Shown: positions 23,202 through 35,234, counted from the first letter of the stretch. The stretch: DNA of 64,000 bases from Sipunculus nudus (GCA_026874595.1 CM049316.1:72633176-72697175); one strand, 5' to 3'. Made by a program: numbers and translations. The notes: generated from the sequence alone by a model not told the origin.

Positions 23202-23290
<89 letters not shown>
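23201..23290. repeat. (CT)n(TA)n compound microsatellite
   Basis: About 56 bp of CT followed by about 34 bp of TA. It directly precedes a splice-acceptor-like sequence, so it would lie in the polypyrimidine region of an intron. Confidence 0.95.
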
Positions 23291-23293
<3 letters not shown>

Positions 23294-23305
23294 GTTTTCC
23301 TTCAG

Positions 23306-23493
23306 GTGCAGTCAAAGAAAATCCACTTGCTGAAATGGTCAGCAAAGAGGATGTAAAGAAAATGATCCAAAGCTGGCTGAGTTCTGCAGGGGACAGGGAC
23401 AAAGGGAATAAGAAGTGGCACGAGTTGACGTGTGCAAAGGAAGCACAGTTAACAGCTGAGACTATGTCTGTGGACGATTCAGTTATAAATTAA
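23306..23493 (+). pseudogene. Terminal-exon-like fragment, lysine-rich
   Basis: An acceptor TTTTCCTTCAG (23295-23305) opens a 61-codon frame to a TAA at 23491. The peptide is hydrophilic and helix-prone (ENPLAEMVSKEDVKKMIQSW, then GNKKWHELTCAKEAQLTAET), which looks more like real coding sequence than most frames here. It sits inside the 6-kb element on the plus strand. It may be the last exon of that element's gene or of a captured host gene. The family is not recognised. Confidence 0.35.
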
Positions 23494-23869
23494 TTATTAC
23501 AAAATTTATAGTTATTGTCAGCTGTAGAACGTTGGAATATACAGTCCTATTATATTAAACATTTCTGAACTTATTTTTGTGTCAGTTTTATTTTGAAGAT
23601 AAAGGTAATTGCTCTGAGAATGCTGTTTATATTTTGTATGAATGCAGATGTCTTCCAGTGTGATTTCACTAAAAAACCAAGTAATATAATTTTTAATCCT
23701 ACTGACAAACCTTACTTCACATAATCGTACATCTAACATAGGACTTTACTTACAATATACACTGTTTGAACCAATAATTGATCAATTAAGAATAACTTGC
23801 ATATTTTAGAACATTTGAACCAGATTTCATTCCTAAATGTTCATGTTGATGAAAAACCTCAGTGATATT
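23494..23869. other. AT-rich stretch before the right end of the 6-kb element
   Basis: No gene or repeat is recognised. Confidence 0.4.
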
Positions 23870-24141
23870 GCATCCTCTACATTGGTCCTACATTGGCACA
23901 ATGTAAAATACAACATAGATCCAACAAATATCCAACCTAGTATCAGTGAGTAAATTGGTGCAACATATATCCTACATTGGCCCTACATTTGCCCAACATG
24001 TCACACAACATTGCTCCAACATCTGTCCAACGTAGTTCCAATGAGCAAATTGAGTTTGTCCAACATTGGATACCAACGTTGGAACAACTTTTGTTATCCA
24101 ATTTTGGTCCAATGTATCTCCAACCTTTGATGCTGGCTGAG

Positions 24142-25155
24142 TTCATTGCTGCAGCCTGTTCAAATGCCTAGTTAGTACATGCCAGTGATTGCAGCAGTCT
24201 CACATAATACTGGAGATATCCATCCTCATCCAACATTAGGCATTGGCATCTGCAAAATCAGCAAGAGAGTATTCCTAAAGCACTTGGTATTTGTAAGGAA
24301 GTTCTTCTGATTCAGTTTAGCCATTAATTCTTTCACCGATGCCAGGCCTACCATTTCTGAAACCAAATTTTGCTAATTTTAAACTTTTTTCTGGAACCAA
24401 CTTTTCTCATTATAGTTTTGCTGATGCATAATTGGAGTGAACCTATGCTTTTATGGAGCATTAATCAACTGATCTGGTCAATTCAAACTGTTTTATATTC
24501 CACAGGAAGGTAGAGTTCCACTGACCGCAGCCTGTGGATTGATGCAGTGCCTCCAGCCCAGCCCAGCAAGGCCAACTTCAGCCTCTAGTACAAAACCGGG
24601 GGAGTTCAGCAGGTACATACCCATGACACATCTGGCCAACCTACACCTCGGCTCCATTATGGTGACCTCCATGACAGGATGAGTTGCAATCCTTATTCCA
24701 CACAAGCTGGTATTTGTTAAAAAAGGTGATTTTAGACCCAAAATTTGGCGCATTTCAGGCCACCATGGTCAATAAAATGATCATGCAGCTTCCAGAATGC
24801 CCATGCTGATTTAAGACATAGTTATAAAGTGTATCCTGTAATATCTAATTGATTGTTTAAGAATTGACTGATAACATATAGATTTAGAATTTTGCAGTGG
24901 GGGCTGTGATTCAGCATGAAAACAGGCTGCATTAACAGTCAGGCATGAGCTAGTGTAACAGCTGACTATGGGGCCAGTTTTAGGCATAGACCTATCAAAT
25001 TTCAGTATGGTATACAGAAATTTATTTGTTTCACAAAAAATAACATGTCATGGGTCCAGTTTGGGGTTAATTTTATTGTAGGTGTGAGTGACAATTAGAG
25101 CAGTTGGCAATTTTGTGGAGGGTCCACCGGACTAAATGTAATATGACAGGGCTGG
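24142..25155. other. Spacer with one exon-like frame
   Basis: At 24506-24690 a plus-strand frame follows a TTTATATTCCACAG acceptor and reads through about 58 codons (EGRVPLTAACGLMQCLQPS...) to a TGA. No domain is recognised. It could be a decayed exon. The rest shows nothing. Confidence 0.3.
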
Positions 25156-25544
25156 GCTGAAGGGTGTCACCCTCAAACTAATAGAAGAGCCATTAATATG
25201 TGGCTTCTATTATTGGATAATATAGGATTTTAGCTTTTTAATCATGCAAAGAAAATATTTTTATCTGCAGAGAAAAAAAATTGACACAAGATGCTGCGAG
25301 AGGTGTGCCTTTTCCACAGTTTGCTCCAGGAGGTGCTGCCATCTTCAGACTGAGACAGAACTAGGCCGATAGTTCTCAAACGAGTCACATGAGGCGCCAC
25401 TTTCTCCACATTTGTAAACAGAGTTCAGTTTGGTCTCTCAGGCCAATGTGTTGGAACTGTCAATATGTTGGTCAGGTATGCATGTAATTCACCTTTATTT
25501 ACATGATAATATATAGTGAAAATAATGCGTCAGTCTGACCTGAA
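25156..25544. mobile_element. 389-bp young repeat, copy 2
   Basis: Same orientation and length as 16480-16868, with six substitutions and no indel by my count. The left end carries the AGGGTG-T-CACCCT hairpin. The flanks of the two copies do not match, so the copied unit ends at these coordinates. Confidence 0.8.
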
Positions 25545-25582
25545 AGAGACGGGCTTACAACGCCATGTTATGTACTCCCAGC

Positions 25583-25932
25583 AGACTGGTTCCAACTCAA
25601 GTTTATATTGTATATGATAAAAATAAGCATTTCTTTTGCTCAGAGAAGTTACCAAAAGTTGGCTGTACATTACGTGTGACATTGATGATTGGATTAATAG
25701 ATATTAATAATAAATCACTTCTACGCGCAGTGGAAAATCAAAGATTCAGTATATCATATTATATAAACATCCATTATTCAGTTTTTGTGCAACAACTCAT
25801 TCTTCAATATTTAAAACTAGAAATAACTAAAGAAAGTTATTTTATAAGAATTCTTCACGGATACTCAACCAGGATCGCTTGCACGTCCATGTCAACCGGT
25901 ATTAGCGTGCATACTGGTGTTGGAACCAGTCT
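25583..25932. mobile_element. 350-bp MITE-like element, 14-bp perfect TIRs
   Basis: AGACTGGTTCCAAC (25583-25596) is exactly reverse-complemented as GTTGGAACCAGTCT (25919-25932). The interior holds a 123-codon plus frame that begins just outside the left repeat. It has no recognisable domain and is AT-driven. No target duplication is clear. Confidence 0.5.
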
Positions 25933-26879
25933 ATAGGTAAGTCAGGAGTTGCAACTAGCAGTAAAGATGGTGTTGTTCACCTGTCTCTATGCTCGGCTGA
26001 GGGCCATAATAGAGCAGGGTACCAGTCTAGATAAAAAGCTGCATCTATAAATAGTATACACTGGAACCCCAAGGGTTGTGGTGAAAAAACCACCATGTAC
26101 TTTGACGTATTATCAGGCGCTATATTCTGTGCTTTTAATAATAACCAATCAACACCAAGATTCAACGTTCAACTTTGACCTTCTTGAAGCAGACATTCTT
26201 CAGAATCTAGAGCAAAAACTCAACATCATGCATCACCCACCAAGCCCCCATCCGTTTAACTGAATTTTACAAGCCCTGTCGCTGGTAAGTATTGCATATA
26301 ATTATATGGTTTTCTCCCAATTATGTTCAGGACCTAGAAGGTTGAGTTGTTTCCAGCTCGACTCGAGTATACAATTCAGGCTGCTGTTCAGGAGCGCCTT
26401 TAAAGGCTTTATCAGTTAATCCAATACGAATACACATTAAATGTTCCAAGAGTTATTATTAAATAGACCCCACTAACTCCTTTGTACGTTAATGACATCC
26501 TATATCCTTCTCAGCAGCCACTATAGAATAGAATGCGGGCTTCATCTTGGTTCAAGGAACCAGCTAAAGAGGGGGAGTTAGGGCGATTTCAGCCAATATC
26601 TGGCCTCAGACCAACCATATAGCCCGCCAGTGCCCGACGGAGCCAATGCTGTGCAAGGACAATGGCCAATCAACCATATCGGCTGCGGCTTGGGCGGAGG
26701 AGCACCATTTCAGCTGCCAGGCTACCTCATTACAAATAACACAGTTACATCCTTAAAAAAACAAGCCTATTCAACCTGAAATATGATGGACTTCATAAAA
26801 ATATATATTAAGGCTATACAAAATATGATTAGTTGTTTTTAGCGAACCTGTGAGCTTATGCGATGGCGCAGCCGTCCGC
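25933..26879. other. Spacer, no gene seen
   Basis: A short block at about 26003-26030 matches 16441-16475 inverted. The stretch 26480-26720 is less AT-rich and open in places but shows no domain. Confidence 0.4.
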
Positions 26880-27639
26880 CGTCCAGGGCTGGCTTTCTGC
26901 CGTCTATGGCTGTAAGTCAGAAACCGTTGGAGCTAGCAGCTCCAAATTACATGTAAGAATTAGTCACATGTGAAACTTGGTGCCCTGGAGCTTATTATTG
27001 GGTATCTGCATTAATTTAGATTTTATAGAGAAAAAGCTTAAAAACCTTTAAAAATCTTCTTCTCTAAAATTGTCCAGCCAAATTGTCCAATATTTCACAG
27101 AAATGATCCGTGGAACAATCTCTCTCAAGTTTGTTCGAATGGTTCCAGGTCAGAGATTTTTGGCCAAGTTACAGGAGGTTGAACTTAGTCATCTGTCCAA
27201 AAAAACACATTTTAATTAAAATAAAAGAAACGGCTAGAGCTATAATCACCAAATTATACCAATGCTTGTCACATATGTCATATCTGATTTTGAGGTATTG
27301 GTGGCTCCACCTACACTGATGTATTTTTACAAGCAAAAATGTAACTTTAAACTTTTCTAGCTTATACACTGATTTATGATGAAACTGTTAAGCTGATTGA
27401 TTTAAACTTTACAAGAATTATTCTATGGTAGGGTTCTGCCAGTTTTATAAGAATAGATTGGGTAAATACAGTTTAAAAAAAAACATTGTGGCCAATTGAA
27501 AAAGGCTTTCTGTATTTGAAAACAGATTTGACAACATGCTGACTTTCAGCAGGCAAGTCAAGAGGTCACTCAGTACAAACAGGTGGGGTCCAGACATCAC
27601 CATGGCAACTGATCTGGCTCTTGACGGGTGTCTACACAA

Positions 27640-27680
27640 TGTGTCTAGACGTCTAGACACAGCATCTAGACGTCTAGACA
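27640..27680. repeat. Perfect 22-bp palindrome plus second half-copy
   Basis: TGTGTCTAGAC is followed at once by its exact reverse complement (27640-27661). The same CTAGACGTCTAGACAC core repeats at 27666-27682. In copy B (37863-37912) both are present but imperfect. Confidence 0.9.
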
Positions 27681-28009
27681 CAATGTTTAGATGCAGAATT
27701 CCCAGATTATTGGAACTATATCTTTCAACTGTTTGAAAAAACTTGGTTTGCATTTTAAGCGCATTGGGTTTATCATCAGGTCACATGTGAACTGCTGCAC
27801 CCTCATTTTTGGTTGACCTCTGACCTTTTTTTGCTGCCCAGCGTCCATTTGTGCGTCTGTTTCCACACATAAACCTGCATATCTCAGGAAGCATTTGACC
27901 GATCAGGCTAAAAATTTTACACAAATGTAGCCCTTTGATAGCTTTATAATATATACTAAAAATGGTGGTGCAACCTGTAACCATTTTTGCACAGCATCCA
28001 TCTGTTCAT

Positions 28010-28850
28010 CTGCCTTGGGATAATAACTCTCATATTTCAGCAGTGGTTTGACTTAGCCACCTGAAATTTTGCAGGTTTATACATCCTGGACAGCTTTCTC
28101 CATTAATGACAGGTGGCGCCACCTACATTCATGTTTACTCTGCAGACATCCAAGCTCATATCTCGGGAACCCTTTGACCAATTGGGCCAAAATGTGGCAT
28201 GTGTATAGATCTCACAAAACTCTTCATCATAGGCAAAACTGGTGGTGCCACCTGCAACCATTAATGCACAGCACCCTTCTGTTCATCTGCCTTGGGATAA
28301 AATCACTCATATCTCAGCAGTGGTTTGACTTATTCCACCTGAAATTTTGCAGGTTTATACATCCTGGACAGCTTTCTCGATTTTATGACAGGTGGCGCCA
28401 CCTACATTTACGTTTACTCTGCAGACATCCAAGCTCATATCTCCTGAACAGTTTGACCGATTGGGCCAAAATTTTGCATGTGAATAGATCTCACATAGCT
28501 CTTCATCATAGGCAAAACTGGTGGCGCCACCTGCAACCATTTTCGCACAGCGTCCATCTGTTCATCTACCTTGGGATAATATTACTCATATCTCAGCAGT
28601 GGTTTGACTTTTCCACCTGAAATTTTGCAGGTTTATACATCCTGGACAGGTTTCTTGATTTTATGACAGGTAGCACCACCTACATTCATGTTTACCCGCT
28701 GACATCCAAGCTCATATCTCGGGAACTGTTTGTCGGATTTGGCCATATTTTGCATGTGTATAGATCTCAATTAGCTCTTCATCATAGGCAAAACCGGTGG
28801 CGCCACCTGTAACCATTTATGCACAGCGTCCATCTGTTCATCTGAAAATA
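28010..28850 (+). repeat. 279-bp tandem modules with GGTGGCGCCACC
   Basis: GACATCCAAGCTCATATCTC recurs at 28145, 28424 and 28701. Each unit is two related halves. One starts GGTGGCGCCACCTACATT and the other GGTGGCGCCACCTGCAACCA. Both contain CATATCTC, a GTTTGAC block and AAATTTTGCANGTNTATA. The 12-bp palindrome is perfect in most halves. Confidence 0.9.
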
Positions 28851-28860
28851 TAATCTGCCA

Positions 28861-29361
28861 TACAGAGTTGTTTGGTAATAGATTTTACACTATGTATGCA
28901 CACTTTTGGTTAATAAAATTTGGTGATCAGCAATTTAGGCAAAAAATGCTAATTTGAAAAAAAAATCTGATTACATACCTTTCAGGGAATTCCCTTTGCT
29001 TTAATTGATAAATTTGAAAGCTAATATTTTTACATCAAATCACATACACAAAGAAAAAAAAAGTGCCCTTCTTCAGATAAAAGAAAATAGTTGAAATAGG
29101 GTTGCAAGACAAGCAGGCACCATCACATTTCTGTCATGTGATCAATGTCTCTCAAAATTTGTGATAATAAGTGCAGGAGTTTTGAGATATTTTGTAACAT
29201 AGAAGGGCATTGCGTGAAGAAAAGAGCTGGATGGACATTCCCACAAGGGGGGGGGGGACTGAATGAATTCATGACAAAAGATGAACAGACATACCTGGTC
29301 ATGATGTAAGGGCACAACAGATTTACAGAAAAGAGAAGATTTAGGTAGACTTTAGAATAAA

Positions 29362-29430
<69 letters not shown>

Positions 29431-29513
29431 CTATAAGTTCACCTATTTATATATTTAATAATATGTATTTATGTCTATATGAATAATGTATGTATTATGC
29501 ATGTATGTTGCAG
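28861..29513. other. Spacer with (AT)n microsatellite
   Basis: A poly-G run (about 10 G near 29250) and an (AT)n tract at 29366-29426 are the only notable items before the KDZ-like gene. Confidence 0.6.
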
Positions 29514-32482
29514 TGGGATCCAGTTTCCCAACAAGAAATGGGTATATGGTGTTTCACATCAGAATATGGTTATCCTGTGGACCAAGACCCAATGTCAGAC
29601 AATCTGGTGCAAGACAGGTCACTTTTGATTGATGCATTCGTCCACTGAGATGAGGCAGGCTACCTGATCGCAGATGATCTCCCTGTGCCACCACCAGAGA
29701 ACTCAGCTTGTCCATGTGGTGAAAGAAATTTTTTTACTCTTTTCAATGTTAAGAAGTTCCAGTTGGAAAATAATGCCTATAATGATTATACCTGTCATTT
29801 TTTTTTGTCATTATTGCAAAAAAAGTGATCCATGGGTCATAGTGCTCATCAATCTTTAGTAAGCCATTTCAAGTTATGACTGCAGTTAAACAAAGTGAAT
29901 GAGAATGAGTAACTGTACTTACTTTCAAAATTCCTGTTAAAAGTGGTCATTAACTTTGTCATATCAAGACAAGGTTTATACATTCACTTGACTGAAGAAC
30001 TCCACATACTCCACAAAACAAAAAGTGCCTTGAAATTTTAGTTGGGAAGCAGAAAAGAGTTATTTAAAAAACCTCAGTGACCTTACTGCATCAATTATTG
30101 TACATCTTGGATTGGGATGTGGCAGTACATGTTTAAGTAAGATGCATACAACACCAGTACACATAATTTGTGCCATGTGCAATATTTACTGTGGAATCCA
30201 TTTTTTGGTCAACTTAAAAGTTTCTAGCCCCAATGATAACAAAACTGTACAAGTCTAATAGCCAGCCTTTCTGACTTTGGACCATCTGTTTTGGCTATAG
30301 CTTGGTTTATTTTTATTCAGCTAGGCTTATAATATTAGCACACCTGCATGGCTACTTATATTGCATGTAAGTAAGCTTCAAATCTTTTGACAAAACCAAA
30401 AGGCCATTTTATAGCAGGTTCACTGACCTTGGCAATTACTTGGATGACAATAACTTCTTGTTCAACTGCATTGCTTGTTCCTGAATCATTTTATATATAT
30501 GTAATTTAGATATATATAGAAAATAAATCTCTCATTCTGTGTTATATGATATCTTATGCGCAACCAAGTCAATACATGCAAATGTAGCATTACCTGTTAC
30601 ATTTGAGACGAACATTTTAATTTTATTAGAATCATAAATTCATTCTTGGTACAAAGATTCAAGTGATTAATTTTTAAACCTAAGATACCAATTCATGTGA
30701 TGTTCCTACTCTAATGCATGTAAGTGCAGCTGTGTATTCAAGGCTCCATGTCCTCAAAATTTAAATACATTTTTATTAAAATATATATATATATATATTT
30801 ATATATCATACCTTTACAGTCCACCTGGATCCAGAGAGATGGAATATTTGTGCAGTTTACGGAAGGCACAACTACCTTATATACCAAATATGGCTGTCTA
30901 CAGTGCATTGCTGGTCAATGCATTTATAAATGGAAAGGCGATGACCAGCATATATTCAGGATAAGTAAGAATACATGTGCAGGGTCAGAAATAGGGTGGG
31001 ATTTTGTTGAAAAGGTAAAAAAAACTAAATGTACATTTAGTGCATATTGTGACATTTTGACCAGTACATACAGAAGAAATTATATCCAGTCCAAACCTTT
31101 CATGAATGTTAAGACTTATATTAAGTGGTGTTTTTCATGGGCCTCATATTAAGGGTTTGAGTTCTGAATGCCTTGCCAATGGTGTGGTTGGACACCAAAA
31201 ACTCTTGCTGGTGATGGCACAAATATTGGCATTAAAATGAAAAATGTAGACATTCTACCTGTAGAACAAACTACATCTGCAGATGTTCACAGAACTGGAC
31301 ACACTCGCCTGACACCATGTTTCCTTAATAAAAAATTTTAGCAAGTCCCTTATCTCCTCAGGAATTTAAAACTGCTAGGTTTCACCTTTTATATATTGCA
31401 CATGGCTTGCCTGGCAAACTGAAGAGCTCTGACCACCTGACAGCCACCATGACACAGGCAAACAATGAAATACTAAAACAAGCTTTTCCGGAATCATGTC
31501 TCCCATTATTAAATGCTTTTCTGTCACAAACATTATCTCATGATCAGTTGCTGGCCACAGCTGAAGTATTTGCATTATTATCATTTGAAGCCAGTCTATT
31601 ATCTTTTCTTCCTTTTGCTGCTAAAGATAAACTTACTCATTTTTTGGAATGTCAGGAGGGAGATCACATAGAAGAAGTAAGTGTGCATGAGCTCGTTCAA
31701 CAAACAGACCATTACAACCCAACCATAGGAAAGTTTATTTACTCTTTCTACATAAGGGACCAACAGATGGAGCACAAAGCATTCCAATTTTTTTAAGCAT
31801 ATTTGTGAGTGCATCAGTGATATCCATGAGCATGACATAGAGCCTGAGCCTGTTTGTTCTGTGCCAGGTAGTTACAATCCACCTGCAGTTGGCAGATTAT
31901 TTTCAGAAGGATGGAAAGCAAATCAGACATAGACGCATGTTTGATGCTGAAAAATTATTTTCGTCTGTTCCTAGTACGTGCTGGATAATGTACCCTGTTG
32001 TCACACATAAGGGCACTTCTTTCTTATTTTTATGGTTGTGTCCAACCCATGGGCACTGCTATGGAGGCAATATTGTCAATGGGAGTGAGGGGAGGAAGGA
32101 TCCAAGCTGGTCTCTCTATACTCATTTAACTACAGCTCCTGATGTTGTTTTTTATGACTTTGGTTGTCAGCTGGAAGAGTATTACCTCTCCCGGGAAAGT
32201 GGGTTCTGGAACCACACTAGAACCTTCCATGATGTTTTCCATGGATACTCCCACAAATGTTCTCCCACATATTCCACAAGAGGTTTAACTGGCTTTGAAG
32301 GGCAAAACAGCTCAATATGTGAGCAATTTAATTCTTATTTACAATGTATCAAATATGCTGCCAGAAATATGTCTCAAACACATTTCATGTTTTTCATGCA
32401 ATATTTTATCCACCAGTGGAACTTAACCAAACAAGCAACATATCAAAGGAACTTGAAAAATGCCTTAAAAAGTCTTACGTAA
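29514..32482 (+). pseudogene. Dead KDZ/HMGXB3-like transposase gene with CxC cysteine clusters
   Basis: Exon-like pieces in order: 29514-29760 after a TTGCAG acceptor (WDPVSQQEMGIWCFTSEYGY, later NSACPCG, one TGA at 29646); 30820-31330 after CTTTACAG, cysteine-rich (YGCLQCIAGQC...TKCTF...CDIL), then PCQWCGWTPKTLAGDGTNIG, the C-x2-CG-x-x-P...DGT step that leads into KDZ-type catalytic domains; 31329-31796 (SPQEFKTARFHLLYIAHGLP...); 31797-31950; and 31910-32482 (HRRMFDAEKLFS...VVFYDFGCQLEEYYLSRESG...TRTFHDVFHGYSHKC...SSICEQFNSYLQCIKYAA). YD-GC-LEEY-L-RE, FH---H-CS and EQ-NS-L--IK are strong signatures of KDZ transposases related to vertebrate HMGXB3-like proteins. It is dead: at least two in-frame stops and three frameshifts, one at a T run near 31790. 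No TIRs were found. Confidence 0.7.
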
Positions 32483-35234
32483 ACATACTGAGAGATTAGC
32501 CTTCAATTGCTTACTATGGTGCCATCAGTTCACTGTTACATAAAGGCATGATACAAATTAGGTATAACACGTGATCACACTACACCCATCTATGGTGTAT
32601 CAGATGTCTATGATAATCAGTATTTCAATAACAGTATCCACAGAAGAGTAAATAGTGCTTATCTTGAATTATATATCCATTACTTCAGTTCATATCACTT
32701 CTGTGTCCAGGTCAATGGCTCCAGTCACTCTTGCCGTCTATGGTGAGACGGTCTTTACATATGAGGCATGCACTTTATTGCAGCCATCTGTATCAATGAA
32801 ACTGCAAACTGAAGTGCACATAAATAAATGTACAGGTACAGAGACCTGCCAATAAATCTACTATGGAACTTCCCACTAATGAGGGCCCTCTGGATGGTCA
32901 AGTTTCTTGTGGTACATGAAGTGCCTGCTCCAGCACTCAATAGCCATTTTAAGTAGTATTTGCCCTGTTTATGAAAGTTAACTACATTCTGTGAAATGAC
33001 CTCTACATCAATGGGATTTAAAAAAAAATAAGTAAGGGGCTAAAAAAAATAAGTAACCTAGCTTCCATCTTGCAGAAGGCCCATCCATTCACAAATTAGT
33101 TTATGGATGTTAACTCCTGCTTTGGCAAACAGTTAAGTGGCAAATTTGATCATAGGATCCAAATTTTGAAAAATCTCACAAGAATTTTCTTTTAGACCAA
33201 TTCAGTTGAGCATTTAGACCCATGGATCCCTAGTTCCTTTTCTGACCCTGCATTATGTATAATTACTATTAATTATTTCAACTAGACATTTATACATTTA
33301 TTAAATTATTTTAAAATAGACATACATGTATTTTTTTCACTGTACTACTAGTAGTTTGAGAATTCATAACATCTGGGGACAGGACATTTGGGAGATATAG
33401 ATTTGTATGATACCAGAACCATCCTCTAGATGTATGTGGCAGGGGGATGTACCATGTAACAGCTTGTTTAGAAAAAACAACAATATGTAGGTTAATCTAT
33501 TAACCCAAGGCAGCTGGATTGATAAGGACGTTTGTTAATAGCACATAAAGTGAGCTTGTATCATGATTTATCCTTACTTCCACTGTATGTTGTATGATCT
33601 TCATTTGTTGTAAAATTAAGATTTGCATATAGCAAGAAGATATATTGGGAGATTATTGCTCAGTTGTAAACATATGAATTGGCATTAAAGGAAGCTATGA
33701 TTGTGGTCATTTATAAGTAATAACTACTTGCTTTATTCATTCTATTGTATGATCTTGTCTCTCCTATTATTGATTCAAGCTCTGTAATGTAAACCTTCCT
33801 ATGCTGTGATAATATAATTAAATGTACAGAAAATGGATCATGTGATATTTGCTCGTAACTTTTATTATGGTATTAGTATTTAACTACTATGTTTGTCAAC
33901 ATGGTATGTATTAGCAATATGAAAGACAACCATTTGTAACCAGTAACCATTATGGCAGTATCACCATTGATTGTTAACCAACAAATTCATAGTTTATGAT
34001 ATATACAGGATAGGCTTAGTTGAAATGTATCACCACAGTACAGACTGTAAATGGGTATCTCATTTCTAATTATCCCTTCCCTGCTTAGTAACAGGTCAGG
34101 TGATGTGGTGTACAAGTGGGCCATTGTTTTGTAACCTATGCAGAACAGGCTTAAGTTCAAGCTGGCAGAAATTCAACACACATGTAGGGGGATTTACCAG
34201 TATGCTGAGTCAGAAACAAAATTTTTCTTCCCTGTACACATTTAGTTTTTTTTTAACATATCTAATGATTTTTAAAGTGACAGGCTACCTGTAGGTCTTT
34301 TATTGTTGTTAAATATTACACAAATAATTGTATCCTCAAAAAGCCTTATACAAGATGTGGAGTCACTCTGGTGCTGGTGTGAGACTGTCTATTGTCAGGG
34401 GGCAGAAATGGGGCTACTTAAGTGGTTATACACAACAAATTATAATCTATGACAGTGCTCAACAGTGTTGCATTCAACACCCAATCTGTGCACAATCCAA
34501 TACCTATCCAAGTCCAGGGTCCTTGAGGTCATAGTGAAATCCATGTTTTATGAGTCTGTTGAAACAGTCTGAAACTACCTCCTATGAAAAATGTTATTAT
34601 ATTTTTATAACTCAAATAGTTTTTTTCAGCCTCTGCTGCAAAGAAAAGATTTTTTTTTATTATTAAAAAATTGTTTTGAAGTAGATGTTTACACAGCAGT
34701 GTCCCTGTAATACTAGTTAGAAACACAGTTTGTTTCGACTGCTCATGTAACAAGGCATAGTTTAAAAGTTTAAAACATAGAATTAGACTCTAGAAAATTA
34801 ATAAAGAATGAACATAATGTCTAAACATTAGATCATTTCAAGGCCAGACTTACTTAATGCTCAATAAATTTACAACAAAAATATCATGAGGTATTTATAC
34901 CGGAAACTATGTGATATTGCATGCATTATTTAGACACATCATAGAGTTGTAGACAGCCCATTTTCTTTTACAAAACTTACACATGAGATCTGACACCAGA
35001 TGCAAAATATGGCCAGTTTCAACTAAGCAGAATGTAAGCAATAATGGTTATTGGGAATATTTGAGGACAACATGCAATAGAATATCAATCCATATTTTTA
35101 ATAGTCTTTGGCATGAATAAAGAGAAATAAATGTTGGTAGTGTGTGTCTAGATATAAATGCCAGAGCTTATGTAAAATGTAACTGAAGTGGTCATGAACT
35201 GTGTAGGTAAAAAAATGTCAATTTACAAATAAGC
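32483..35234. other. AT-rich spacer, no gene seen
   Basis: About 2.7 kb with only short frames. No LINE, TIR or splice structure is recognised. The right end of the KDZ-like element, if any, should lie here. Confidence 0.45.

Larger units (their letters stand above)
18137..24141. mobile_element. ~6-kb element with inverted, TTGG/CCAA-rich ends
   Basis: The left end reads CCCAGCCAGCA (18137-18147) and the right end TGCTGGCTGAG (24131-24141), its near reverse complement. Inside each end lies a 190-270-bp block packed with ATGTTGG/TTGGACCAACAT on the left (18137-18330) and CCAACAT/CCAACGTTGG on the right (23870-24141). Such arrays of short inverted motifs near the ends are typical binding platforms for large DNA transposases. 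The interior holds two exon-like fragments on plus and a nested SWIM/YqaJ transposon. Most of the rest (21.2-23.2 kb) is featureless AT-rich DNA. No target duplication is clear, and the family is not identified. Confidence 0.55.
26880..28850 (+). repeat. Modular repeat element, copy A (~1.95 kb)
   Basis: A unique head (ATGGCTGTAAGTCAGAAAC, GCCCTGGAGCTTATTATTGG, TGTCCAGCCAAA, CTCTCAAGTTTGTTCGAATG) is followed by a CTAGACGTCTAG palindrome cluster and then 279-bp modules. The same order is found at 37135-38940, and inverted and decayed at 39560-40690. Plus-strand frames (up to 183 codons) run through the modules because 279 is a multiple of 3. I do not take them as genes. No TIR, LTR or poly-A is seen at the ends. 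Confidence 0.8.

Noticed and set aside
25565-25936. 123-codon frame as a host gene
   Set aside because: It spans both inverted ends of a MITE-like element, has AT-driven composition and no domain.
28069-28620. 183-codon plus-strand open frame as a gene
   Set aside because: It runs through the 279-bp modules, whose length is a multiple of 3. The corresponding region in copy B (38.0-38.9 kb) does not keep the frame.
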